Shown: positions 1 to 8,194, numbered from the stretch's first letter. The stretch is DNA of 57,541 nucleotides from JBOFDK01 sp051650305 (GCA_051650305.1 JBOFIT010000261.1:1-57541); one strand, 5' to 3'. Notes: generated by a model from the letters alone, not told the origin. Program-made: numbers and translations.

Positions 1-389
1 TCTTCACAAATGCTACTGAGCTTCGCTTCTGTATATCTGGCTGCTGCATAAGCCATATCTCTTGAATACACTTTACCAAAGTTACCTTTCGAATCTACGA
101 AAGGCGTTACCAGTGCACTGTAACCTTTAGTCAGACGTACCATTGTCTCATAAATAGCAGCATCTCCGTGAGGGTTCAGTTTCATCGTCTGCCCTACAAT
201 ATTGGCAGACTTGGTACGTGTCCCTTTTAATAGCCCCATCTTATACATCGTATATAAAAGCTTGCGATGAGAAGGTTTGAACCCATCAATCTCCGGCAAT
301 GCACGTGAGACGATAACGCTCATAGCATATGGCATATAATTTGACTCAAGTGTTTCTGATATATTTTGTTTTATCGCATGATTGTCCAT
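1..389 (-). CDS. Type IIA DNA topoisomerase subunit A (GyrA/ParC-like), N-terminal part
   Basis: This is the breakage-reunion subunit of a type IIA topoisomerase. Only the first ~129 residues are in the window and the frame runs off the left edge. Visible family signatures are the start of the winged-helix region (ALPEIDGFKPSHRKLLY), the segment NPHGDAAIYETMVRL, and RYTEAKLS, whose Tyr is the residue that attacks DNA. The ATG at 387-389 has GGAGG just upstream. It begins 21 bases after the B-subunit stop, so the two subunits are almost certainly co-transcribed. Whether the pair is a second gyrase or topoisomerase IV cannot be decided without the C-terminal domain, so no symbol is given. Confidence 0.93.
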   Translation of the reverse strand, partial: MDNHAIKQNISETLESNYMPYAMSVIVSRALPEIDGFKPSHRKLLYTMYKMGLLKGTRTKSANIVGQTMKLNPHGDAAIYETMVRLTKGYSALVTPFVDSKGNFGKVYSRDMAYAAARYTEAKLSSICE

Positions 390-410
390 CGTATTTCCTC
401 CCATCTCTTC

Positions 411-2378
411 TTAACTCATGTCCGCTAAATCTAGGTATTGATGACCTTCTTCAGCAATAAACGCTTTACGCCCTGCTAAATTATCACCTAGTAGGAGTTC
501 AAACATGTGCTGCGTACGTTCTGCATCCTCTGGTACCACTTGAATAAGCCTTCTACTCTCTGGATTCATCGTTGTTTCCCACATCATATCTGGATCATTC
601 TCCCCAAGTCCTTTTGAACGTTGGATGGTGTATTTGGTTTTTAGTTTACCAAGTATTTGTGTTTTTTCATGCTCTGAATAGGCAAAGTAAGTCTTATCTT
701 TTGTATTGATTTCATAAAGTGGTGTTTCTGCGATGTATACACGGCCTTCTCGAATGAGGGTTGGCACTAATGTATAAAGCATTGTCAAAATCAGTGTACG
801 AATCTGATACCCATCCACGTCGGCATCTGTACAAATGATGATTTTATCCCATCTTAAGTTATTCATATCAAAGGTGTGCAAATCTTTATTGTGCTTACTT
901 GTAATTTCTATACCGCAGCCCATAACTTTTAATAAGTCAACAATAATATCACTTTTAAAAATCTTGTCATAATCTGACTTTAAGCAGTTCAGAATTTTAC
1001 CACGTACTGGCATAATCCCTTGGAACTCCGAATTACGCCCCAGTTTACAAGAACCAAGTGCAGAATCCCCTTCTACGATGTAAAGTTCGCGGATTGATGT
1101 ATCCTTCGTACGGCAGTCCACGAATTTCTTCACACGGTTGGTGATGTCAATGGCACCACCTAATTGCTTCCGGACGTTAATACGTGTACGTTCTGCTTTT
1201 TCACGGCTACGTTTATTCACAAGCACTTGCTTAGCGATGCGCCCTGCTTCATCTTTATTTTCGATAAAGTAAATATGCAAATACTCTTTAAGGAATTCTT
1301 GCATCGCTTCTTGTATAAATTTATTGGTAATAGCTTTTTTCGTTTGATTCTCATAACTTGTAATAGTCGAAAACGAATTGGCGATTAAGATTAAACTATC
1401 TTGAATATCAATAAATGTGATTTTCTTCTCGTCTTTGTTGTAAAGCCCTTCTGACTTTAAGTACTTGTCGATGGCATAGATAAAAGCATTTTTGATGGCT
1501 TTATCTGGCGCCCCACCATACTCTAAGAAACTAGAGTTATGATAGTACTCGAGTAAATTGTATTCATTACAGAAGCCAAAAGCGATTTCAAACTTAAGCT
1601 TATATTCAGGTCTATCTGGACTATCTTGTCCGCGTGTTTCTTGGGTCGCAAGAAGCATCTCTGAAAAGTTCTTTTCATTTGCTATTTCTTTTGCATACCC
1701 TAGTATCCCTTCGGGATAAAGATATACATGACTTGTGCCTTCTATTTCATCTTTAAATATGAACTTTAACCCTTTATTAACAACGGCTTGTCTCTTCAGT
1801 ACATCATGGAAGTAGCTGCCGTGTATTTCTGTCTCTGTAAAAACGTCAGGATCTGGCTTCCACTGGATGCGTGTTCCTGTTGATTTATAATTTTCTGGTG
1901 CTTTGGTCAAGCCGCCTACATTTTCCCCTTTTTCAAAATGCAATGTATAGCGTTGCCCTTCTGTATGCACGACTACATCCATGTACGCTGAACTGTACTG
2001 GGTAGCACATGCACCAAGTCCATTTAACCCTAAACTAAATTCATAGTTTTCCCCTTCGTTGGTATTGTACTTTCCTCCGGCATAAAGCTCACAGAAAATC
2101 AAATCCCAGTTATAACGTTGCTCTTTTTCATTGAAGTCTAAAGGCATACCACGTCCATAGTCTTGTACCACGATGGAATGATCCTTACATAAAGTTACTT
2201 CAATGACATTGCCATATCCCTCTTTAAACTCATCAATTGCATTGGCTAGTATTTCAAATACCGAGTGTTGACATCCTTCGATGCCATCTGAACCAAAAAT
2301 AACACCCGGACGTAAGCGTACACGATCTGCGCCTTTGAGGGATGAAATACTATGGTTACCATAATTATTTTTTTTCAT
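411..2378 (-). CDS. Type IIA DNA topoisomerase subunit B (GyrB/ParE-like), divergent
   Basis: ATPase/TOPRIM subunit of a type IIA topoisomerase (655 aa), partner of the A subunit downstream. From N to C terminus: GHKL ATPase (helix LANAIDEF with the Asn and Asp ligands, then GRGMP), transducer, TOPRIM (EGDSALGS, then DADVDG) and the C-terminal tail. It departs from classical GyrB: the ATP-lid motif usually written GLHGVG reads GLNGLG, and the segment after DADVDG is YQIRT rather than AHIRT. These features suggest a divergent Clostridia-type enzyme rather than canonical GyrB. An earlier in-frame GTG at 2385-2387 is part of the Shine-Dalgarno AAGGTGA, so the ATG at 2376-2378 is preferred. Confidence 0.9.
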   Translation of the reverse strand: MKKNNYGNHSISSLKGADRVRLRPGVIFGSDGIEGCQHSVFEILANAIDEFKEGYGNVIEVTLCKDHSIVVQDYGRGMPLDFNEKEQRYNWDLIFCELYAGGKYNTNEGENYEFSLGLNGLGACATQYSSAYMDVVVHTEGQRYTLHFEKGENVGGLTKAPENYKSTGTRIQWKPDPDVFTETEIHGSYFHDVLKRQAVVNKGLKFIFKDEIEGTSHVYLYPEGILGYAKEIANEKNFSEMLLATQETRGQDSPDRPEYKLKFEIAFGFCNEYNLLEYYHNSSFLEYGGAPDKAIKNAFIYAIDKYLKSEGLYNKDEKKITFIDIQDSLILIANSFSTITSYENQTKKAITNKFIQEAMQEFLKEYLHIYFIENKDEAGRIAKQVLVNKRSREKAERTRINVRKQLGGAIDITNRVKKFVDCRTKDTSIRELYIVEGDSALGSCKLGRNSEFQGIMPVRGKILNCLKSDYDKIFKSDIIVDLLKVMGCGIEITSKHNKDLHTFDMNNLRWDKIIICTDADVDGYQIRTLILTMLYTLVPTLIREGRVYIAETPLYEINTKDKTYFAYSEHEKTQILGKLKTKYTIQRSKGLGENDPDMMWETTMNPESRRLIQVVPEDAERTQHMFELLLGDNLAGRKAFIAEEGHQYLDLADMS

Positions 2379-2411
2379 ATTTATCACCTTTTAATGTATT
2401 CTCATTGTTAT

Positions 2412-2441
2412 ACTGTAAAATATTGCATATGGAATTGTCAA
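2412..2441 (-). promoter_or_regulatory. Sigma-A promoter for the topoisomerase operon
   Basis: On the minus strand TTGACA (2436-2441) is followed after 18 bases by TACAGT (2412-2417). It lies about 35 bases before the B-subunit start and is the only strong -35 in the gap. The -10 matches the consensus at four of six positions. Confidence 0.55.
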
Positions 2442-2457
2442 GTTTTTACCGCGTATT

Positions 2458-2479
2458 CATCGAACAAACATCGAACAAA
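2458..2479 (-). repeat. Perfect 11-bp tandem direct repeat upstream of topoisomerase promoter
   Basis: CATCGAACAAA occurs twice back to back (2458-2468 and 2469-2479); on the minus strand it reads TTTGTTCGATG twice. It sits about 17 bases upstream of the -35 hexamer. An 11-bp period places both copies on roughly the same face of the helix, as for an activator or repressor site. No protein is assigned. Confidence 0.6.
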
Positions 2480-2491
2480 GCCGTTTTTTTG

Positions 2492-2516
2492 TAAAAAAAC
2501 AGAGGCTATGGCCTCT
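2492..2516 (-). terminator. Rho-independent terminator of the K+ channel gene
   Basis: On the minus strand, stem GAGGC/GCCTC with a 4-base loop (2501-2516) is followed by seven T. The stem touches the stop codon of the channel gene. Confidence 0.75.
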
Positions 2517-3199
2517 TATTCTGACAAAGTTAAATTCACATAGACAGTAAAACTCACCACAAGCAAAAGTGTTCCATTGATAACTTCATACATAACCAGT
2601 GCTTTACTTAAGGGATGAATGGGAAAATAATCGCCGTAGCCTATGGATGCGATAGTGACAACGCTAAAATAAATACTATCCCACATATTCACTATCACTT
2701 GGTTAAAGGCAGTACCTTTCATGCCTATCCATTTACCACAATGATCGATTAAGTAATAAAGCATGCTGTAATTAAGCACAAGTTCCACATAGCTTCTGAG
2801 CGCAAGCTGTATCCGTTCAAAGTATTCCAAACCATTTTTATCACGCTTAATGGCATTGAGTTTATCGAAAACATCTTTTACAAATGCCATAAAAATCTCA
2901 TTGCATCTTGAAAAAACGTAAAGTACCCATATCCCCACGCCAACTCTACTCATTTCCATCTCTGCCCATTCTTTAGGGCAAAATGCCAAGAGCAACGTCA
3001 AGATACATGAGATCGTGACATAAGTTTTGTTAAGGCGTTTGACACGTCGCCCTCTCTCCTCTTTGGACTTTGCTTTACTTTTATAGGTATCACTTATATA
3101 AAGTGTAGGTGCCATCAGCCATTTGATCCATTTTGATAACTTGCTTTTACTCATATTGCGCCAGAACTTCTTGGACTGATAAAACTTGTGGTACCTCAT
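2516..3199 (-). CDS. Potassium channel family protein (two-pore-helix ion channel domain)
   Basis: Membrane protein of 227 aa. The pore loop carries the selectivity-filter motif SIGYGD, a variant of TVGYGD, between a hydrophobic helix at roughly residues 140-155 and a final helix near the C terminus. Two further hydrophobic segments lie before them, at roughly 60-75 and 88-105. The N terminus is basic. The start is ambiguous. The ATG at 3197-3199 has AGGAG six bases upstream but overlaps the cyclophilin gene by 53 bases. An in-frame ATG at 3152-3154 overlaps its stop as ATGAGTAA but has no good Shine-Dalgarno. I prefer the former. No ligand-binding (RCK/TrkA) domain is present, so gating is unknown. 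Confidence 0.82.
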   Translation of the reverse strand: MRYHKFYQSKKFWRNMSKSKLSKWIKWLMAPTLYISDTYKSKAKSKEERGRRVKRLNKTYVTISCILTLLLAFCPKEWAEMEMSRVGVGIWVLYVFSRCNEIFMAFVKDVFDKLNAIKRDKNGLEYFERIQLALRSYVELVLNYSMLYYLIDHCGKWIGMKGTAFNQVIVNMWDSIYFSVVTIASIGYGDYFPIHPLSKALVMYEVINGTLLLVVSFTVYVNLTLSE

Positions 3200-3794
3200 A
3201 AGCTACTCCTAGTGTATCAATGGTAACCTGTTCAATTGTCAAAGAATGCATCGGGCGATTTTTGCTATCTACAGGTTCATTGGCCAGCTTTTCTAAGCTT
3301 TCCAAGCCGTCTATAACCGTCCCAAAAGCACTATACTGGCCATTAAGACCACTATCATCTTGTAATAAAACAAAAAACTGAGAACCTTCCGTATTGAATT
3401 GATCACTGCGCGCCATAGATACGGTACCTTTTTTATGCTTTAAAGTATTTTTACTTCCGTTGTAGTGACATTCACTTTTAATAAAATAACCCGGAAATCC
3501 TTTACCATTTCCTAAAGGATCGCCACCCTGTATAAGATATTGGGGGACGATACGATTAATCCTTGTACCATCATAAAAACCAATATCCGCTAAATAAATA
3601 AAATTATTGACTGTATTAGGTGCTTGTTCGGGATGTAATTGAATCTTAAACATATCTCCAGTAGAAAGCTTCACTGTAGCAATCGGATCATTTAAAATAC
3701 TTTCACTACTCGCTTCTTCGCTTCGGGTAACATAAAAAAACACCAATAAACTACAACTTAACACGATACTCACTAACAAAACAATCTTCTTCAC
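3147..3794 (-). CDS. Exported, membrane-anchored cyclophilin-type peptidyl-prolyl isomerase
   Basis: Cyclophilin-fold prolyl cis-trans isomerase (215 aa) acting outside the membrane. Starting at the GTG at 3792-3794, the protein begins MKKIVLLVSIVLSC followed by a hydrophobic run: an uncleaved signal anchor. The catalytic domain shows NRIVPQYLIQGGDP, including the arginine of the active-site loop, then SQFFVLL and QYSAFGTV. A longer frame opens at an ATG (3840-3842) with no Shine-Dalgarno. The GTG is preferred because AAGAGG lies six bases before it and the protein then begins with a classic signal. The stop overlaps the K+ channel gene. Confidence 0.85.
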   Translation of the reverse strand: MKKIVLLVSIVLSCSLLVFFYVTRSEEASSESILNDPIATVKLSTGDMFKIQLHPEQAPNTVNNFIYLADIGFYDGTRINRIVPQYLIQGGDPLGNGKGFPGYFIKSECHYNGSKNTLKHKKGTVSMARSDQFNTEGSQFFVLLQDDSGLNGQYSAFGTVIDGLESLEKLANEPVDSKNRPMHSLTIEQVTIDTLGVAYEVPQVLSVQEVLAQYE

Positions 3795-3851
3795 ATTCAA
3801 CCTCTTCCTATTAAACCTGGTTCTGTTAAACCTTTTCATCATTTGTTTTGT

Positions 3852-3860
3852 TATAGTATG
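3852..3860 (-). promoter_or_regulatory. Possible -10 element upstream of the exported cyclophilin
   Basis: The minus strand reads CATACTATA, similar to mother-cell sigma -10 elements (CATANNNTA). A GTATA-like -35 lies upstream with a rather long spacer. It is the only recognisable promoter-like element between the GIY-YIG gene and this one. Low confidence. Confidence 0.25.
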
Positions 3861-3877
3861 GGTGTAAAAAAATAATT

Positions 3878-4786
3878 TTATACCTTGAGCACTTCCATTC
3901 TTTTATGTTTAAAGGCTTCAATCAATAACACTTGATCAATTTCATCTGGGGAAAGTGCATCTTTCTTTTCCACACAAGCCAAGTGTTTTTTTAGTTTTTC
4001 TAGGGTTATGTCTTCACTTTTTGGGTAGGCCTTTAACATTTTAATGACTTGACCGCCACTTATGGCATAATACTTGTAGCGTTTACTGCCTTCTAGTGGC
4101 ATTTTCCCTATATACTGTTCATTTAAGGCTATGGTCGTCACCCGGTAAATGTACTTCATATACTTGATGCCTTTCATAGCCTCTAAGGTCTTTTGGGCTT
4201 CTTCAAACGCCCAATTGTCAATGTGTTGTGCCATACGCTCTTTCAATTTTTCTTCCACATGATTCTCAGTATCTGCTAAGTCCTGTATCAGTTGGTCTAG
4301 CATCTGTTCATCACAGCCTTGTATTTTAAACTTATAGGCGGCCTCTACATAGCGATAACCGTATTGGGCCAGCTTTTTATGTGGAAGGGGACCTATTCTT
4401 AGACAAGCCTTGTGATGTGGCCTCTGGGTCACTTTGAGTTTATACGGTGCAGGACCTTCTACTTCTAGGTAGCGATAACGCCCACTTCGCGTCAATAGCG
4501 TATTGTAGGGTGGCTTTTGCTCCTGAATCCACTTACACTCAAGCAATAAAGCATCTAGCTCCGTATCGGTATAGGTGACATCAATCTTGTCGATTACTCT
4601 TACCATTCGGTGAATTTTTTTGTTACGGTTCATGGAGGGTGCAAAGTAAGATGCTACCCGCTGTTTGATATGAATGGATTTCCCAATGTACAGAAGATTC
4701 CCCTCTTTGTCTAGCATGCGATAAACGCCTGGTAAGTCTGCTAATTGGTCTATCTCTCTTTTAAGGTGAGTTTTTAAAGTTTTCAT
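3878..4786 (-). CDS. GIY-YIG nuclease domain protein (UvrC N-terminal/Cho-like)
   Basis: 302 aa. The N-terminal ~90 residues form a GIY-YIG endonuclease domain (GVYRMLDKEGNLLYIGKS, then KQRVASYF), as in the first half of UvrC and in Cho. The middle has a short UVR-like helical hairpin (WAFEEAQKTLEAMKG). The UvrC RNase H-like and helix-hairpin-helix domains are absent, so it resembles a stand-alone Cho-type incision nuclease; the true substrate is not shown by sequence. A longer frame begins with a GTG inside the terminator hairpin of the upstream gene, so the ATG at 4784-4786 is used. It has only a weak, distant G-rich Shine-Dalgarno. Confidence 0.8.
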   Translation of the reverse strand: MKTLKTHLKREIDQLADLPGVYRMLDKEGNLLYIGKSIHIKQRVASYFAPSMNRNKKIHRMVRVIDKIDVTYTDTELDALLLECKWIQEQKPPYNTLLTRSGRYRYLEVEGPAPYKLKVTQRPHHKACLRIGPLPHKKLAQYGYRYVEAAYKFKIQGCDEQMLDQLIQDLADTENHVEEKLKERMAQHIDNWAFEEAQKTLEAMKGIKYMKYIYRVTTIALNEQYIGKMPLEGSKRYKYYAISGGQVIKMLKAYPKSEDITLEKLKKHLACVEKKDALSPDEIDQVLLIEAFKHKRMEVLKV

Positions 4787-4810
4787 AAGTCTAGTATGCC
4801 CCCAAAATAA

Positions 4811-4834
4811 AAAAACAGGATGCACGGCATCCTG
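4811..4834 (-). terminator. Terminator after the His-rich DUF1292 gene
   Basis: Hairpin CAGGATGC/GCATCCTG with a three-base loop, followed by a T run on the minus strand and flanked by T on the plus strand too, so it could work in both directions. Confidence 0.8.
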
Positions 4835-4850
4835 TTTTTTATGTTATTGA

Positions 4851-5186
4851 TTATTCTTCTTCAACTGACTCTTCTAAATCACCGAAAAATAAATCGTCGA
4901 ATTCAGCAGCTACTTTTTCGTACTCTTCGTCAGATGTGATTTCATCAAGTTTGATGTCTTCGCCATCTTCAGCGTAGCGGTAGATAAGTACCTCATCTTC
5001 ATCTTTTGGTGCAAGTGCAATGTATTCGATAGCATCTACTTCAAAGATACCTAATACGTCACAAGCAACTTCTTTATCTTCATCTTCAAATGTTACATAG
5101 ATTACTGGTTCTTCGTGATCGTGTGAACATCCACATCCTTCGTGATCGTGGTCATGTGAACATCCGCATCCTTTATTTTCTTCCAT
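4851..5186 (-). CDS. DUF1292 family protein with His/Cys-rich N-terminal repeats
   Basis: 111 aa, very acidic. Residues ~5-25 hold two copies of a Cys-Gly-Cys-Ser-His-Asp-His motif, a likely metal ligand cluster. The rest matches the DUF1292 (YrzB-like) fold: VTFEDEDKEVACDVLGIFEV followed by EYIALAPKDEDEVLIYRY. DUF1292 proteins have no established biochemical function. The start is the ATG at 5184-5186 with GGGAG upstream; a longer frame would run back into the dipeptidase gene. It has its own near-consensus promoter and terminator, so it is probably monocistronic. A second DUF1292 gene lacking the repeats lies at 16549-16791. Confidence 0.85.
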   Translation of the reverse strand: MEENKGCGCSHDHDHEGCGCSHDHEEPVIYVTFEDEDKEVACDVLGIFEVDAIEYIALAPKDEDEVLIYRYAEDGEDIKLDEITSDEEYEKVAAEFDDLFFGDLEESVEEE

Positions 5187-5219
5187 GGTAAGTCTCCCTT
5201 CAATATTGGATATAGTGCT

Positions 5220-5248
5220 ATTATAGCATCGTTGTGAATATTTTCCAA
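5220..5248 (-). promoter_or_regulatory. Sigma-A promoter for the His-rich DUF1292 gene
   Basis: Minus strand: TTGGAA (5243-5248), 17-base spacer, perfect TATAAT (5220-5225). It lies about 35 bases before the ATG. Confidence 0.8.
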
Positions 5249-5256
5249 GCAAAAGG

Positions 5257-6180
5257 TTACAAATTTTCTCGAATAATGCGCTCTGCATTCTTGTAGCAGA
5301 ACTTTTCTACGAGACTACTTGGAAATACCTTCAACATACCATTTATAAGTTTATCCATTTCTTTGCAATTACATACTTCTAAATCACAATCTATTCCATC
5401 AAAATCCGTTCCCAGTGCCAAAACGTCTTCGCCACCTACATTATGTAGATAACGTATATTGTCGATCAGCATCGGAATGGTGGTTTTTTTGGTGTTTCCT
5501 AGAAAATGACTGTAAAAATTGGTACCAATAATGCCGCCACTTTCTGCTATAAGGCGAATCCCCTCATCTGAGTTATTACGACTATGGTTCCATACGCCTC
5601 TTGCATTGGAATGTGATGCTAAAATAGGCTTATGATAAAGCTCTTTGATTTCTCTTAATCCTTGCTCTGACAGATGGGATACATCGACGAGTATAGGACT
5701 CTCATTTAGATACGCCACAACTTCTTTACCAAAAGCAGTAAGGCCGCCTTCCTCATGGTGTGGTGCCGCCAAATCATTGGCATAATTCCACGTAAGGGTC
5801 ATAAGGCGTATACCCATATCTTCTAGACGCTTAAGATTATTCAAGTCTTTTTCAATGGTCTGCCCTTCTTCTAGGGATAAAAAAGCTGCTAGTTTACCTT
5901 GCTCATGACAAGCTTGGTATTCGGCATAGTTTCTCACAATTTCAATGTGTGCTTGGTTTTGCGCCACTTGATCGACAAAGTAAGCATACATTTCTTCTAG
6001 ATAAGCCATAGGGCTCTTATCGCCTAGTTGTTTTAAGTGAACAAAGAAGGCGAACCATTGAGCGCTGTAGCCTGCATGATGAAGTTTCTCGATGTCTACA
6101 TGATAGTCATTGGTGAATAAACTACCTGCCTCGCGGTACAGCTTTTCTGCCGTATCGCAATGAAAATCGATAAGCTTCAC
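5257..6180 (-). CDS. Membrane dipeptidase family peptidase (M19)
   Basis: Zinc metallopeptidase of the M19 (renal dipeptidase) family, 307 aa, without a signal peptide, so probably cytosolic. It hydrolyses dipeptides, often with a broad or D-residue-tolerant C-terminal side. Metal-site motifs are visible: FHCDT near the N terminus, SLEEGQ at ~122-127, VDVSHLSE, ASHSNARGV and GTDFDG near the C terminus. The start is the GTG at 6178-6180, because the overlapping ATG is immediately followed by a stop. It lies two bases after the cyclophilin stop, suggesting translational coupling. The operon runs M18 peptidase, cyclophilin, M19 peptidase. Confidence 0.9.
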   Translation of the reverse strand: MKLIDFHCDTAEKLYREAGSLFTNDYHVDIEKLHHAGYSAQWFAFFVHLKQLGDKSPMAYLEEMYAYFVDQVAQNQAHIEIVRNYAEYQACHEQGKLAAFLSLEEGQTIEKDLNNLKRLEDMGIRLMTLTWNYANDLAAPHHEEGGLTAFGKEVVAYLNESPILVDVSHLSEQGLREIKELYHKPILASHSNARGVWNHSRNNSDEGIRLIAESGGIIGTNFYSHFLGNTKKTTIPMLIDNIRYLHNVGGEDVLALGTDFDGIDCDLEVCNCKEMDKLINGMLKVFPSSLVEKFCYKNAERIIRENL

Positions 6181-6182
6181 AT

Positions 6183-6713
6183 TTATGCACCCGCTTTCAC
6201 TGGCTCAGCATACTCTTTTCCTTGTGTATCTACTGTCATTGACTTAATCATGACTGTATCGATTGGTCTATCTGAACGATCTGTAGGTGTTGTTGCAATG
6301 TAATCTACTGCATCTAAGCCTTCTACAACTTTTCCAAATGCTGCGTATTGACCATCTAAGTGTGGTGAATTCTCATGCATGATAAAGAATTGTGAACCAG
6401 CTGAGTTTGGATCCATTGCACGTGCCATAGAGATAACCCCTTTTGAATGCTTAAGGTCATTTTTCACGCCATTACCGCTGAACTCACCTCTGATTTGGTA
6501 ACCTGGGCCACCTGTACCTGTACCTTGTGGACAACCACCTTGGATCATAAAGCCACGGATAACACGGTGGAATGTGAGTCCATCATAGTAACCTTTTTTC
6601 ACAAGTGAAATAAAGTTGTTTACTGTGTTTGGTGCCATTTCTGGATAAAGTTCGATTTTTACGATGCTACCATCGTCCATAGTCATTGTTACAATTGGAT
6701 TCATTTCTGCCAT
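6183..6713 (-). CDS. Cytosolic cyclophilin-type peptidyl-prolyl cis-trans isomerase
   Basis: 176 aa, a single cyclophilin domain with no signal peptide. Active-site segments are intact: FHRVIRGFMIQGG (catalytic Arg), SMARAMDPNSAGSQFF, and HLDGQYAAFGKV, which replaces the eukaryotic tryptophan region. It accelerates proline isomerisation during folding. AAGGAAG lies eight bases before the ATG. It sits between two peptidase genes in one transcription unit. It is clearly a paralogue of the exported cyclophilin at 3147-3794. Confidence 0.93.
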   Translation of the reverse strand: MAEMNPIVTMTMDDGSIVKIELYPEMAPNTVNNFISLVKKGYYDGLTFHRVIRGFMIQGGCPQGTGTGGPGYQIRGEFSGNGVKNDLKHSKGVISMARAMDPNSAGSQFFIMHENSPHLDGQYAAFGKVVEGLDAVDYIATTPTDRSDRPIDTVMIKSMTVDTQGKEYAEPVKAGA

Positions 6714-6763
6714 TTTTCTTACTTCCTTTCGTTGTTACACTTCATTGATTATTTGTTTGTCTA

Positions 6764-8158
6764 TTAGTTGCTTTTAAGAAATGCTACATAAGCTTTACGC
6801 ATTTCATAAAGGTCGATTTTGCTTGTGATTTCCCAAGGCGCATGCATACTATGCACTGGTACACCACAGTCGATAACGTCCATACCGTAATTAGCTAAAA
6901 TGTAAGCAATGGTACCGCCGCCACCAAGGTCAATGCGTCCAAGCTCAGATGTTTGCCATACGACATTATTTTTTTCCATGATATCACGTAACTGTGCTAC
7001 ATATTCAGCATTTGCTTCATTTGAGCCTGATTTACCACGTGAACCTGTGTATTTATTGAAAACAACACCTTTACCAAAGTAAGCTGCGTTATTTTTTTCT
7101 AAAATAGATGGGTAGTTTGGATCATGTCCTGCTGTTACGTCAGATGATAACATACGTGAACGTGCAAGGGTTCTTCTCACTTGAAGGTTTGAAGAAACGC
7201 CACTAAGTTCTAACATTTCAGCAACCGTATTTTCGAAGAACTTTGAATGCATACCTGATGCACCCACACTACCAACTTCTTCTTTATCTACTAAAATACA
7301 TACAGTCGTACGCGCTGGTGCTTCTACTTCTAATTGTGCTTCAAAAGATGCATAACCACATACGCGGTCATCTTGACCGTAGCCAATAACCATACTTCTG
7401 TCTAAGCCGTAATCTCTCGCTGGACCTGCTGGTACAATTTGAATTTCAGCTGATACGAAGTCTTCTTCCACAATGCCATACTTGTCATTAAGAAGTTTAA
7501 GGATATTTTCTTTGACACTATTTTTTTCTTCACCTTCTAAAGGAATAGTTCCTAGACAAATGTTAAGGTCTTCTCCTGCAATGGCTTCGCTAAGTGTTTT
7601 CTTTGCTTGTTCTGCTCCTAAGTGTGGTAATATATCACTGATACCAACTACTGGATCACTTAAGTCTTCACCGATCACAACGTTTACAACGCTGCCATCT
7701 TTTTTCGCTACAACACCATGTATAGCAAGTGGCATTGTCACCCATTGGTATTTTTTGATACCGCCGTAGTAATGTGTCTTCCACATTGCAAAGTCACTGT
7801 CTTCATAAAGTGGATTTGGCTTAAGGTCAAGTCTAGGTGAATCTAAATGAGCGCCAAGTATATTAAACCCATTGGTCATTGCTTCTGTACCTACACAGTA
7901 CATAACAAGTGTTTTATCTTTATAATTCGCATAAATCTTATCACCTGCTTGGATAGCTTCGCCTGCTTCAATAAGATCATCTAAGTTTTTATAGCCTTTT
8001 GCTTCTGCTTCTTTCACCATGGTACGTATGCACTCACGCTCTGTTTTATTTTCTGAAATAAAATCGATATAGCGTTTTCCATAAGCAAATAAAGCGTCTT
8101 TATCTTGTTCAGTGTATGTAGTCCATGCACTTTTGTATTCTTTTTTTAACTCTGACAT
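6764..8158 (-). CDS. M18 family aminopeptidase
   Basis: Dinuclear-zinc aminopeptidase of the M18 family, 464 aa, a typical length. Motifs: GAHLDSPRLDLKP (first zinc ligands), GQDDRVCGYASFEAQ, DKEEVGSVGASGM (catalytic Glu pair), SSDVTAGHDPNYP and the C-terminal HSMHAPWE. It acts on peptides in the cytosol. The ATG has an excellent GAGGAGG. It is the first gene of the M18-cyclophilin-M19 unit and has its own sigma-A promoter. Confidence 0.95.
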   Translation of the reverse strand: MSELKKEYKSAWTTYTEQDKDALFAYGKRYIDFISENKTERECIRTMVKEAEAKGYKNLDDLIEAGEAIQAGDKIYANYKDKTLVMYCVGTEAMTNGFNILGAHLDSPRLDLKPNPLYEDSDFAMWKTHYYGGIKKYQWVTMPLAIHGVVAKKDGSVVNVVIGEDLSDPVVGISDILPHLGAEQAKKTLSEAIAGEDLNICLGTIPLEGEEKNSVKENILKLLNDKYGIVEEDFVSAEIQIVPAGPARDYGLDRSMVIGYGQDDRVCGYASFEAQLEVEAPARTTVCILVDKEEVGSVGASGMHSKFFENTVAEMLELSGVSSNLQVRRTLARSRMLSSDVTAGHDPNYPSILEKNNAAYFGKGVVFNKYTGSRGKSGSNEANAEYVAQLRDIMEKNNVVWQTSELGRIDLGGGGTIAYILANYGMDVIDCGVPVHSMHAPWEITSKIDLYEMRKAYVAFLKSN

Positions 8159-8194
8159 ATTAAATCCTCCTCATTAGCAAATTTTTACTCACTT

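Noticed and set aside
2385..2387. GTG as start of the topoisomerase B gene
   Set aside because: The GTG is part of the Shine-Dalgarno AAGGTGA for the ATG nine bases downstream. The same artefact was rejected for ireB, grpE, minE and rpmA.
2461..2479. Possible LexA (SOS) box, CGAAC motif twice
   Set aside because: The Firmicutes LexA box is a dyad (CGAAC-N4-GTTCG). Here the two CGAAC blocks are direct repeats, so they do not form that operator.
3795..3842. Longer N terminus of the exported cyclophilin beginning at tandem ATGs
   Set aside because: There is no ribosome site before the ATGs, while AAGAGG lies at correct spacing before the GTG at 3792-3794 and gives a classic signal anchor.
7473..7769. 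Plus-strand open frame of 98 codons inside the M18 peptidase gene
   Set aside because: It is antisense to a clearly coding gene and has no ribosome site or family resemblance. The same applies to other long antisense frames, such as those over dnaK, rnj and lepA.
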